The notes beneath the pieces were generated by a model. It did no database searches. It was not told the DNA's origin and was given only the letters and a program-made list of their open reading frames with translations. Positions 52,850 to 64,000 of a DNA stretch of 64,000 bases are shown piece by piece; position 1 is the first letter of the stretch, and the number at the start of each line of letters is the position of its first letter. A program made the translations under genes and the position numbers. Source of the stretch: Dirofilaria immitis (Eukaryota; Nematoda; Chromadorea; Rhabditida; Onchocercidae); contig JAKNDB010000087.1 in the NCBI GenBank assembly GCA_024305405.1, positions 1,116,001 through 1,180,000 on the forward strand, written 5' to 3'.

Positions 52850-55030
52850 AATTACTACGCAATAGAAATTAAATGAATTTATTTTAAAGCGTTAATCAAT
52901 TCATATGATTACTTCGATTGCAATTTTATACAATATTTCAATTTGCATTTTATGTAAAGCATGAATAAATTATAAAATAGAAATGAATTATTCCAGATTT
53001 GAAATGATTAAAACATGTCAAAAAGTAGAATAATAATTTCGATATGTTTTATAAAAGCATAAATTTTATCAAATTTTAAAAAGCGATTATTCTGTGTTTG
53101 AGAAGAAAGGAATTTTTATAACAATATTGAATTCTGCTGCCAGTTACATTGTTATTACGGAGACAATCACGATTTTTATTTGCATAAATTTGCATAAATC
53201 TATGATTTCCGATGGGGCTATGAAAAAGTTTAAATTATTTCACGGAACATTTACAATATTCATGATTATTAAACATTTCAAGCTCGCTTTTTATTCTATA
53301 AATCATTCGTATCGCTCGATTTAGAAGCTCATATAATTTATGCAAAAGATTAAGAGTATTATAATTCGCCGGTCATAGATTGCAGGCTTAGAGAAACGCT
53401 TTAAAATCGGTCCCTAAATAACTCTCCAATGCCGTATAACATTCAATACGTGTTACAATTCGCTCTTTTTGATTTCTATAATTTGTGGAAAAATTTCGGG
53501 AATATTTTTCAGAATTCTACGCCAAATTCTATTCCATACACTAATCACTATGATTTGTCCTGGAAATTGATTGAGAAAATGTTGCTGTCTTATTATTTTC
53601 TAATAGTTGCATTATCGACATGCAATACACAAGTAACAGTAAGTGATTAAACTATTGCTTTGACTATAAAAATAAAATTTTTATAAAAAATGTCTTAATC
53701 AATGATAGAATTTTTCCCTCGAAAAGAAAATAGAGAATAGCATTCATTGTTTGTATTTTTAACGGATTATTTCGTTGCCTTCGAAATAGTCAATCCTTTG
53801 TGTTTAAAAACTTTCGCTGTAGCATAAAAATAATAACTGCATATTTTAATATCAGTAGAATTCCTTCGAAATAATTGAAATTGTTCAAAATTATCGAGAA
53901 AAATAATCATCAAATCGCTATTATAAAAGAATAATTTCGCATAATTTTAGATGACAAATGAAAATGGCTCATCAATTCAGGAAGGAATAAAGGACCGGCT
54001 TGATCTAAATGGATATTATGGAAAACGTTTAGACGAAAAACGGTTCAAATGCGATTAATGCAATGCAGAGTTCAATCGATGCAGTCAGCTGAAAACACAT
54101 CACTGAATACATACAGGCGAGAGACCGTTCAAGTGCAGTGTATACGGTATGAAGCTCAATCAAGGTAGCGATTTGAAAATCTACAATAGAATACATACAA
54201 ATGAGAAACCATGCGATGTGTGCAGCAAAGGATTTAATATACGCAACAATTTGAAAAGACATCAACCATTACATAAAATCGAGAGACTTTTCAAGTGCGA
54301 TGGGTGAGATAAAGAGTTCAATCAAAAGAGTAATATGCTAAAGTATAAAACACGCAGTGTTTCTGTTGAAAGATTGCATCGCATGAAGAATATACCAGCA
54401 AATAATATCGTCAATACAGCAATATTATTTGAGAAAATCATTTCATGTTCAAGACTATGAACTCTGTTTAGCCTCTCATATTTTATTGATTATTATTTAA
54501 TTAATCGCTAAAAGTAATTAATAAAATTTGAACGAAAAATTTCTAATTGCAATTGAACTAAATTTCATATTACATCCATTTTATCACTTACATCTTCATA
54601 TATTATTGTGATTCATAATATTCTATTCTTCACCATATTTATCTGTTTGTTATTATGACTTATTCAGCAATGATTCGAAAATGTGTTAGTAAAAATCTAC
54701 AAGCTTGTTTTATTCGAATTTTTGCCCACTTTTTTATTAGCACATAATATGATGAAATATTTGCGTATTTCTTTTTTCGCACTAATTTTCGAAAATAGTT
54801 TCAACATTACTTGAAAATTTATAGAAGTCGTTAAGTTCTTTTTAGTTGATAGGCTAATCTATGACTATTAAATGTACAATGCAACTTTTTTAAATAATTT
54901 TTCTTGCATTCGACATAAAAATAATTTTTAAAATAATTTATGAGGATATTTTGCGAGCAAATTCGAGTGATGAATTTTTATCAGTTAAAGAAACAACATG
55001 CGCAGCAGGCAGAAAGGCAAAGAACTAAAT
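52850..55030 (+). repeat. Left arm of a 2.2-2.4 kb imperfect inverted repeat (unit 2)
   Basis: This arm matches the reverse complement of 55485-57930 over most of its length, with indels. Matching points include TCGATTGCAA(TT)TTATAC near 52917, TTCCAGATTTGAA near 52993, CATAAATTTGCATAAA near 53180, the signal-peptide exon at 53579-53638, the finger exon from 53951, and GCGAGCAAATTCGA near 54955. The spacer of about 450 bases (55030-55485) is AT-rich and unrelated. The copies have diverged, so the duplication is not recent. Confidence 0.8.
53579..54460 (+). pseudogene. C2H2 zinc-finger gene with signal-peptide exon, unit 2 (pseudogene)
   Basis: Exon 1 (53579-53638) encodes MLLSYYFLIVALSTCNTQVT, a short hydrophobic leader, and ends at a GTAAGT donor in phase 0. 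After a 312-base intron ending ATTTTAG, exon 2 (53951-54460) reads MTNENGSSIQEGIKDRLDLN and then four degenerate C2H2 fingers (FKCD*CNAEF, FKCSVYGMKL, CDVCSKGF, FKCDG*DKEF). It has several in-frame stops and lost Cys or His residues. The stops fall inside the fingers, so this copy is dead as a finger protein. It corresponds exon for exon to the more intact minus-strand copy at 56014-57202. Confidence 0.8.
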
Positions 55031-55484
55031 CATAACAAATTTTTATGAATTCAATATTACACTCATAAAGGCTAAAATCGATATTGAAATCAAAAAAGCA
55101 TACAATAGTACCGCTCATATAAAGTATTCGCTGATATTATGTTTCAAATAATTATTTCAAATAAAAAAACCTAAATTTTCTGTTTCTGACAGAGTCACTT
55201 GGAAGCAAAAATAAATCGGTTTGATATTAATTCCTGAATGATGCATTTAAAATACGAATTTTCTGCAGACGGTATTTTGCTTTTATATCTCGTTATATTC
55301 ATTATAGAATTTTTATATCTTACTGCTAAACAAATCAACAGTATGTTTTTGCTTTGGAGGGATTCTGCCTTTTCAAGACCGTTTTAGTTGTCTGTCACTC
55401 GTAAAAAATGCGCATCGTGATTAGTTTTTTTCATCAGCATCTTCGATTTACAATCATTTTATTATTATATAATCGGTTATTCTT

Positions 55485-57930
<2,446 letters not shown>

Positions 57931-58604
57931 AAAACTTGGGCTTTATTTTTCTAGATAATCTGAACTTTATTTTTACAGATAGTCTGTTGCAGGAATTTAT
58001 GACAAATGTAATTTTAAAATCGTCAAAACTTTAGGAAGAGTTTGAATACCTTATGATATTTCGAAAATTTCATAAGCTAAGTAATGTATAAAAGTGATGT
58101 TTAGATTTTACAATATTTAGCTTTTAGATATATGTTAGAATTTGCTAAAAGAGAAAGTTAAGACAAAAGGTTCAAATTGCAATCATCAATGATAAAGGGA
58201 TGATAGATGATATTGTTCTTCGTATGATCAGTAAATAAAATCAGTTAAGTCAATTTAAAGAATTTTTACTACTATTTAGAAGCCAAAATTTCATTTTGTT
58301 CATCAAACCACATCCATTAATTTTTATTCATTATGAAACGGCTAATCACTTACATTAAAAGGCCATACTTCCATTATTGTCAACGATTTTTCTCTGATCT
58401 TGATAAACTTGAATATGGACAACTCTTTTTCCTTAGTTCAAACAAATTTCTTCAATTTCTTGTTTCTCGCATTTTGAAAGAACCTCAAAGTTGGTAATTA
58501 AACTTTACTATGATAACATGATAATTCATCAACGAACGGTGATTAAAACCAACCATACAATTTCAAAGATATCATTAAAACAAGTTTCATGATGATAGCA
58601 CAAT

Positions 58605-58679
58605 TCAAGAAAAAAAATAAGGGATTAAAAGAACGATGCCCGTCATGTAGAATAAAACGGCTGCGTCGATGTTTTGTCG
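58605..58679 (-). other. Hydrophobic coding-like stretch adjoining the htpG fragment
   Basis: Directly after the htpG match, a different minus frame reads NIDAAVLFYMTGIVLLIPYF and then stops. This looks like one membrane helix. Base composition is similar to the htpG fragment and richer in G/C than the flanks. It may be a second bacterial fragment joined to the first, i.e. a chimeric insertion. No family is recognised, so this is inference. Confidence 0.25.
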
Positions 58680-58968
58680 ATTTCAAGCACCTTTGGTGTA
58701 CGGTAATTCAGTTGTTTTTGTTCACGCAGAAAACGCTCCATTCTAAGATACATAGCACCCTCATCGATCGCTAAACATACAGGACTATCAGTTAATTTTT
58801 TAGAAATTTTTACGCTTTTTACTGAGTTGCTAAGAACTTTGGTAAAATATTGTAATATAGAATCTGCATTTTCTTTATTCCTTTTTTCATCTGACTTACT
58901 TTCTTTATCCTTTTTTTTTCGGAGAAAACTTTTCCAGATCTACGTCAGCGCGAGTTACGGACTTAGAA
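58680..58968 (-). pseudogene. htpG: Fragment of bacterial htpG (Hsp90), probable Wolbachia-derived insertion
   Basis: The minus strand reads SVTRADVDLEKFS, then a +1 break in a run of nine A (58911-58919). It continues KDKESKSDEKRNKENADS, SVKISKKLTDSPVCLAIDEG and MYLRMERFLREQKQLNYRTP, ending KVLEI. This is the C-terminal third of alphaproteobacterial HtpG: the family has a K(S/A)VTRGD-DLEKF strand, a (R)LTDSPVCL strand and a (N/Q)-PKVLEIN tail. Homology stops at VLEI, where the normal protein would continue. The bacterial type and the filarial setting make Wolbachia the likely donor. It has no start and is broken, so it is not a gene. It lies inside a BEL/Pao leader copy. Confidence 0.85.
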
Positions 58969-59049
58969 CATCCTGTATAATGGTTTGATGATCAGGACCC
59001 TCTTTTTTCATGAGTGGAGGAATGCTAATACACGTAGGAAAGTTTTAAA

Positions 59050-60100
59050 TATTTCCAGGATTGGAATGTTTTTATGAAACAATTTCATTATAGAAATTAG
59101 TCTTTACTGATTGAAAGATCATTTTCATTGCTTTGGTTCTTTTTACGTAATTCTTGCAACGATATTTTAATTTCTGATTTTGCTTCAATTATATTAACGA
59201 TATATCTTTATTGTACTTCGTAATAGTAGATGCCGAATAAAAATTATATTGATGCATATCGTTCGAAATGCTCTATCTATCGTCTTCACTCCTCACAAAA
59301 AAAAGGAAAAACTTTCACGACAATGCATGTGATCCAAATAAGTTTGCATGAGATATGATCACGCTTCACAAATAATTCATATGCTCTATAATAACTGCAT
59401 TGCTGAATAGTAATCTTGGGAAAAAATAAGTCTATGATTACAAAAGCAGTTTGCAAATCAAATGAAGATTTGATATAATTTCGAAATCAACTGGTTGGAT
59501 TTTATCAACTGAAATAATTTTCCATATCATAATGTTCATAAAAAGTCATGATGAATGTGGAGCTTCCATTGTCCTAATTTTTTTTTTACTTTATGTGAGA
59601 TACCACTTAGTTGATGATATTTCGAAAAAAATACGTTTGTTTCAATCATTTAATCGCTTTTGATTTCAATTAATTTAATCGCTGCTCCGATCTTACAGGA
59701 ATATTTAAGTTACAATAAATCAGATAAAATTGAATAAAGTAGATGAAATATATAAAAAAAATATATAAATTTCGTAAATTTAAAACATGTTTCACGTGTT
59801 CCAAATATTTTACTGAGTTTAAATAATAAATTAAATTTTACTCATGAAATTTTATCAAAATTGTTAGAAGTGTGATAAAACAGTGATTTGCAAATATAGT
59901 GAATTGTTTCGTAAAATTCAAATTTTATGTTTTAATGTTTATAAACAAATTTTATTAAGACATCGATTTTAGGCTTACGGATTTCATGATACAAATATCT
60001 AATGATGCAATGATAAAACGAAAAAAAAGTAATTTAAATAAAAAACTGATCTGACTGATTGGAATTGCTTCATTATTTCCAACGAATTTCACGATTTATC
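59050..60100. other. Intergenic AT-rich DNA
   Basis: No gene, RNA or repeat was recognised between the retroelement copy and the collagen fragment. Confidence 0.45.
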
Positions 60101-60104
60101 GCTT

Positions 60105-60325
60105 TTATCCTGCTTCTAAATTCGCTCCTACATTTCCTTTATCCCCTTGATTACCTGAGGTCCTTGCAGCCTCCGTCTGCCTATTACACTTGCCCCTCCT
60201 TGCATTCCTGGCCGCCCAACTGCTACTTGATGTCCTCGAGGTCCTGAGTTTCCTGGCATTCCCTTTTCTCCTTTACTTCCATCTTTTCCATCTTTTCCAT
60301 TTGGTCCCTGCTGTGGACTGCAAGC
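60105..60325 (-). pseudogene. Cuticle-collagen exon, frame-broken
   Basis: After an ATTCTTAG acceptor the minus strand encodes ACSPQQGPNGKDGKDGSKGE, then KGMPGNSGPRGH, which are regular Gly-X-Y triplets. A frame change gives GRPGMQGGA. Another gives GNQGDKGNVGANLEAG and a stop at 60105-60107. Gly-X-Y repeats with acidic and basic residues are typical of nematode cuticle collagens. The frame changes may be single-base errors of the kind seen in ltd-1, or real decay. Upstream exons with the N-terminal and Cys-rich parts were not found. Plus-strand frames over this interval are antisense artefacts. Confidence 0.7.
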
Positions 60326-60910
60326 CTAAGAATAAAATTTGCGAATACTATGAAATATATATTCTGACTATAATTAAACAGCTACTGGAAAAATCTATGA
60401 CTATTGGAAAAATGATTTGAACTTAATGGAACACAGCTTTCTTGCATTTTCAAATCACAACTTCATTATTATTAATCATTTTCAACTATTTTTATAAAAT
60501 TTCATAAATCAAACACATTATTTGTTTTTTAACTTAACATAATTTTCAAACAAATTTTTTAATCTTTAAAATATTTAGGCCTTCACCGATTTCACATTTC
60601 AAATTTATATAAACGATATCATTTTTCAGCACTTATTGTATCTAAATATTTTTGTTCTGTTTTAATTTTCTCTTTCAGCAACAAGGTGCAATACAGACTA
60701 TTATGAATGTTCTAAAATTTCCTGATTGAAAACAGAAATCAATTTGTTAAAATTCTTTTACCATAACTTTAGAAGCCCTATTTATGATATCAACGATGAA
60801 ATTGATTAATAGCAGAAATTAGACAGCCTGATGAGATGTTGTCTATCGGAAAAATTTGTTATAAAAACTGATGAATCACTATAAAAAGAGCAAAAGGAAT
60901 GAGAAATTGC

Positions 60911-61005
60911 TTATGGGCCTTTGTCCCCATCTGGTCTTGTGTCTCTTTGCTTCCTTTACGCAGTCAACTTCTATTTCGTCCATTGCGCCCTAGCCGATCT
61001 GACAT
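60911..61005 (-). pseudogene. Second collagen fragment
   Basis: On the minus strand, a Gly-rich stretch GRNGRN is followed by KGSK and, in a shifted frame, TRPDGDKGP and a stop at 60911-60913. The G-X-Y spacing supports collagen origin. One base is missing around AAAGAGAC. It lies about 590 bases upstream, on the minus strand, of the larger collagen exon. It could be an earlier exon of the same broken gene or a separate remnant. Confidence 0.5.
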
Positions 61006-61381
61006 GTAGTTGGTTATATAAGAGTTTTAGTTATCAGAACAAAGAAAAGAGACAGACAATATTTACACATGCACAAGCTTCGATTGTTACAACATCTCAG
61101 ATAATTATTAGCACGGATTACAATATTTTAAATATTTCATATAAGCTTTGTCATATGGAACAAAGAGACGAATTCAAATTAATGATTTCTTCTATTAAAC
61201 ATCGTAACATTCGTTTATAGTAGATAATGAGTCATGCAAAATACAAAATATTTCATTTGTTCCGATATTTGCAACTTTTCAGAGTTTGATATCATATTAA
61301 GCTGAATTTTTCTGAAATGCTCATATCATAAAAAAATATCCTAAATATATAAATATATGTTTATTTTATAAGTGAATACAT

Positions 61382-61455
61382 TTACATTATAAACATTTCA
61401 ATTATTTCGACAAATGGATGCTTGGCATAATCAAGGGCTGTAGTTTTTACAACTA
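61382..61455 (-). pseudogene. Ankyrin-repeat-like tail
   Basis: Following a TTTTTCATTAG acceptor-like site, the minus strand reads VKTTALDYAKHPFVEIIEMF and stops at 61382-61384. T-ALDYA-...-VEII-M is the ankyrin consensus (helix 1 to helix 2). Only one repeat is seen. It could be a terminal exon of a host gene or a fragment of an endosymbiont ankyrin gene, a class abundant in Wolbachia. Confidence 0.4.
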
Positions 61456-61565
61456 ATGAAAAATATAAGTGAATTTTGGTGTCGAATAGATATAACATGG
61501 ATCAAGTTTTAATTTATTTACTGAAAAATCTTATAATCCGTATGACGTTTAAAGCTTTTTTATGA

Positions 61566-61704
61566 TACTAAACTTCTTTTAACTGCATAAACTGCTTCTT
61601 ATTTAAGATAAAATGCATATCGATGAGGAATAAATTCTTCTGTAGTCCTTCAACCAGCGCTAATTTATTTGTTATCATTCTATCACATCGATATTCCATG
61701 GATC
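61566..61704 (-). CDS. Short coding-like exon, product uncertain
   Basis: The minus strand opens with ATGG and reads MEYRCDRMITNKLALVEGLQ, then KNLFLIDMHFILNKKQFMQL, KEV and a stop. The amphipathic helical pattern (R..I..NK..LVEGL...FLIDM) resembles the start of a CARD domain such as in CED-3-type caspases. The match is pattern-level only and no other caspase motif is visible. A GTTTAG just before the stop might be a donor. Confidence 0.3.
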
Positions 61705-61782
61705 GATGATTATCTTAAGATGGTGTAAAACAAATTTTGGCATTTTTTCTAATGTTATATTCTATTAATGAAGAAATATCTA

Positions 61783-61810
61783 TGTTTTTTTTTTTTTTTT
61801 TTTTTTTTTT
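61783..61810. repeat. Poly-T tract of about 28 bases
   Basis: An uninterrupted T run. It could be the reverse of a poly-A tail of a retro-copied sequence on the minus strand, but nothing recognisable adjoins it. Confidence 0.85.
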
Positions 61811-61829
61811 GCATAAGCAATAAGAAGAA

Positions 61830-63045
61830 AAATATCGAGGCAGTGATAACAGCGGAAATGCTGAAAATACTGACGAACTAATCATATTTTTTATTTTATA
61901 AGTTGTTTTTTTATGAATTCACTATGACTATAATGGAGTATTTTTCATATTTACTTTCTATCGCTGCAATAGTGTTTTCATACTTGTATATTATACAGTC
62001 ATAAGTAAATTTTTGTTCAATAATTTTGCAGAAAATGTTAATTTCATTTGAAGTGATTCATTTGAATACAAATATCTCATTTAATCTATTCAAAATTCTC
62101 GTACAATTGGAACCTAAGAAGCTATTTTGCTAGGATGAATTCATTTCCAGCGCTAAAATATAATGGCTTAATTTTCAATAGGCAAAATGTTAACATTAAG
62201 TGATCGTATCCTTTGCTTAATATCGATAAAGAATGTTATCTTGCTTGGAAAATAAAATAGCCAAAAATCCATTCTTGAAGAAGATAAATCAATAATCATT
62301 GCTCGTAAAAAAATAGTATCAATCTGAAGTATCATATCATTTATATTCGATTTCGTTTTTTACCTTGAGAAGCATTGGAAATGATGTAATATTGGTTTTT
62401 AATTATGCGATTGTTAAGATTATATCAGGATTAATTTTTCAAGCTTACTGGAGTAGAATGATCATATATGTGATAATGTTCATCTTTATTTGAGCAAAGA
62501 TTGATTAGAAAACTATGATAGATATAAAAAGTTAATTCGAATGTTACGATGTCCATTATTATCATAAATTCATCGCAGCAGCAATTCATCAAGAAAATGA
62601 AAAATGTATATGTTTCTCTTTGTGGATTTATTTCGATGATGAACTAACAAAGCAAATTATTGTTCCAATATTTTCAGTTGAAGGAATGTGAATGGTCAGC
62701 TATCATAATTTAACCTTATTTGCCGATTGAATTTCAATTAATTATAATATGGAAAGATTTTTAGGATACAATAGTTTTGATATTAAAAATTCTCAAAAAA
62801 AAACGAAAATTGAGGTTTGCTTACTGACAAACGATTTTATTTTTTGGACCGAAATGTCCTAAACAATAAGTTAGAAATTAAAATATATGGGAGGGAGTCG
62901 TATTGAGAAACAATTTGATTCATATCTTATGAAGACATATTTGCAATAGAAACTTCGTATTTTCTTCAAAAACAGGAAAATGAATTTTAATGTTAGATAT
63001 GATACTGGCAATTTAGCAGTATATAAATGATGACAACTGTACAAA
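61830..63045. other. Intergenic AT-rich DNA
   Basis: No recognised gene. A minus-strand open frame at 62871-63053 lies immediately downstream of the gene described next and has no family resemblance. It is probably the 3' flank. Confidence 0.45.
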
Positions 63046-63049
63046 TTAT

Positions 63050-64000
63050 TCAAAACGTTACAATTTCAGAAATCTTTTGGCCTAAATCATCAATTTTATA
63101 TTTTTGAATAAAACCAGTTAAGGAACAGAACAGAAAGTCTGAAATATAATAACAATGCTTCAATTCTTTAAGTTCATGAATTTCTTCTTTATTTTTGATT
63201 TTTGACACCATAATCTCTTCGCAAAATAATGCAGAAACTTTTTGTGAGTATGTATACCACTTATTTGCTTCAATTAGATGATGATTTTCTTTTTCTGCAT
63301 TATCTACGAAAATAGACAATCAGATATGCTGATTAAAGATTTCGAATAATCGAATGAATTGTGTTTATTGATTAGGACATTTCAGAACTGCTTCAAATTG
63401 CAAGCCAATAAGTTTTGGTTTATTCGAAAGGAGCAATTCTTTTGGCGCATCAAATTCTATCTACAACACCAGTTTGGATTGGATCACTGGAAATATTTTA
63501 TACATAATTTTTAAAAATTATTATCTATCGTGATCACTATATTGCTATTTTAAATGAGGTAAACTTAAAGAAAGGAAACCATTACGATAAATGAATAATG
63601 ATGATTTTCCATTGGAATCCGATTTAGGAGCTGGAAGCTCAATTTGAAGGAATGCTTCTATAATGAATATATTAGACTAATTTTATATAATGATAAATTT
63701 CTTTCGATCTATTTCGCTTTTTTGGCGCTTTTTCCAATCTATTTCATCTAGTTATCGAGATATTTTTATAGAAATATTCGTGGAATTTACCGAATTTCAG
63801 CGACTTATCTAAATTAGTAAATGGATCATTGGTTGTTATTCGCATCATTTTTCCAGCTTTATCTTATCTCTAGAAAAAGAAAAATTGCATTTCCTGATTA
63901 ATGCCGCAAATAATTAAAAATTGCTAATAATTACTGATTTAATTTCAGAATTTTTGAATTTATCATCACCACTTGCTTTATAGTCTATTGAGATAATTCC
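63050..64000 (-). CDS. 3' part of an unrecognised multi-exon gene
   Basis: Exons on the minus strand, in order: at least one partial exon ending near 63926 (IISIDYKASGDDKFKNSEIK), then about 63862-63791 (KMMRITTNDPFTNLDKSLKF), 63657-63586 (AFLQIELPAPKSDSNGKSSL), 63456-63379 (FDAPKELLLSNKPKLIGLQF) and 63303-63050 (NAEKENHHLIEANKWYTYSQ..., ending KISEIVTF and a stop). The last four join in consistent phase (1+2 at each junction) with donors GTAAAT, GTAATG and GTCCTA and AG acceptors. The translated product is soluble, charged and open throughout. I do not recognise the family. The link to the first partial exon is out of phase as it stands. The 5' end lies beyond the window. Confidence 0.45.

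Larger units (their letters stand above)
58430..59050 (-). mobile_element. BEL/Pao leader/gag fragment, second copy, interrupted
   Basis: 58430-58590 matches 51305-51475 (CAATTTCTTGTTTCTCGCA, then ...CATACAATTTCAAAGATAT). 58980-59045 matches 51520-51600 (TGGTGATCAAGACC versus TGATGATCAGGACC, then ATGAGTGGAGGA versus GTGAGCGAAGGA). In the first copy these two blocks are about 45-50 bases apart. Here they are about 390 bases apart, and the extra DNA is the bacterial htpG fragment. This places the insertion inside a retroelement leader. Confidence 0.6.

Noticed and set aside
54029..54265. 78-codon minus-strand open frame
   Set aside because: It is antisense to the zinc-finger pseudogene of unit 2.
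58589..58774. Plus frame with CPSCRIKRLRRCF, reminiscent of a nuclear-receptor zinc module
   Set aside because: It lies antisense to the htpG-derived fragment and its Cys spacing does not fit a receptor DNA-binding domain.
60059..61220. Plus-strand open frames of 60-100 codons
   Set aside because: Their less AT-rich parts are antisense to the collagen fragments.
63379..63486. FDAPKELLLSN considered as the C-terminus of an ABCC-type ABC transporter
   Set aside because: No Walker, signature or H-loop sequence occurs in the neighbouring exons, and the phase-joined product does not look like a nucleotide-binding domain.

Overview
The window looks like nuclear DNA of a parasitic nematode, most likely a filarial (onchocercid) worm. 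It is very AT-rich and gene-poor. Exons are short, with GTAAGT/GTAAAT-type donors and TTTTCAG/TTTATAG-type acceptors. The recognisable genes are animal or nematode families: an LTD-1/Hillarin-type LIM plus transglutaminase-like gene, UNC-93-like exons, cuticle-collagen pieces, C2H2 zinc fingers and BEL/Pao retrotransposon remnants. Two short minus-strand stretches encode bacterial proteins (RNA polymerase beta-prime and HtpG/Hsp90). These are best read as old nuclear copies of Wolbachia DNA, which fits a filarial host. The species itself is inference.

Layout. 1-12 kb: intergenic DNA with a 33-bp minisatellite, a small terminal-inverted-repeat element, an rpoC-derived fragment, an orphan 5.8S rRNA copy, a GA microsatellite, an LTR-like repeat and a possible translation-GTPase exon. 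12-34 kb: a gene desert, strongly T-rich on the plus strand for most of its length, with one long hairpin, scattered LTR/gag remnants and one coding-like tail. 34.7-42.4 kb: ltd-1, the one well-resolved gene, with 14 phase-consistent exons. 42.4-48.3 kb: intergenic DNA, then decayed UNC-93-like exons. 48.3-58 kb: a local family of zinc-finger genes in three copies. One is split by a roughly 3 kb insertion carrying a BEL/Pao fragment. The other two lie head-to-head in a 2.2-2.4 kb imperfect inverted repeat. In both of these a signal-peptide-like exon precedes the finger exon. 58.4-59.05 kb: a second BEL/Pao fragment with an htpG-derived segment inside it. 59-64 kb: collagen, ankyrin and other short minus-strand coding remnants, ending in the 3' part of an unrecognised minus-strand gene that runs off the right edge.

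A cross-cutting observation affects annotation. In ltd-1, the zinc-finger gene and the BEL/Pao zinc knuckle, the reading frame breaks repeatedly and always by one missing base, usually in a short A or T run. Adding one base also repairs the exon phases of ltd-1. This suggests consensus homopolymer contraction in the assembly rather than pseudogenisation of ltd-1. The UNC-93-like and htpG breaks go the other way (+1) and are more likely real decay.
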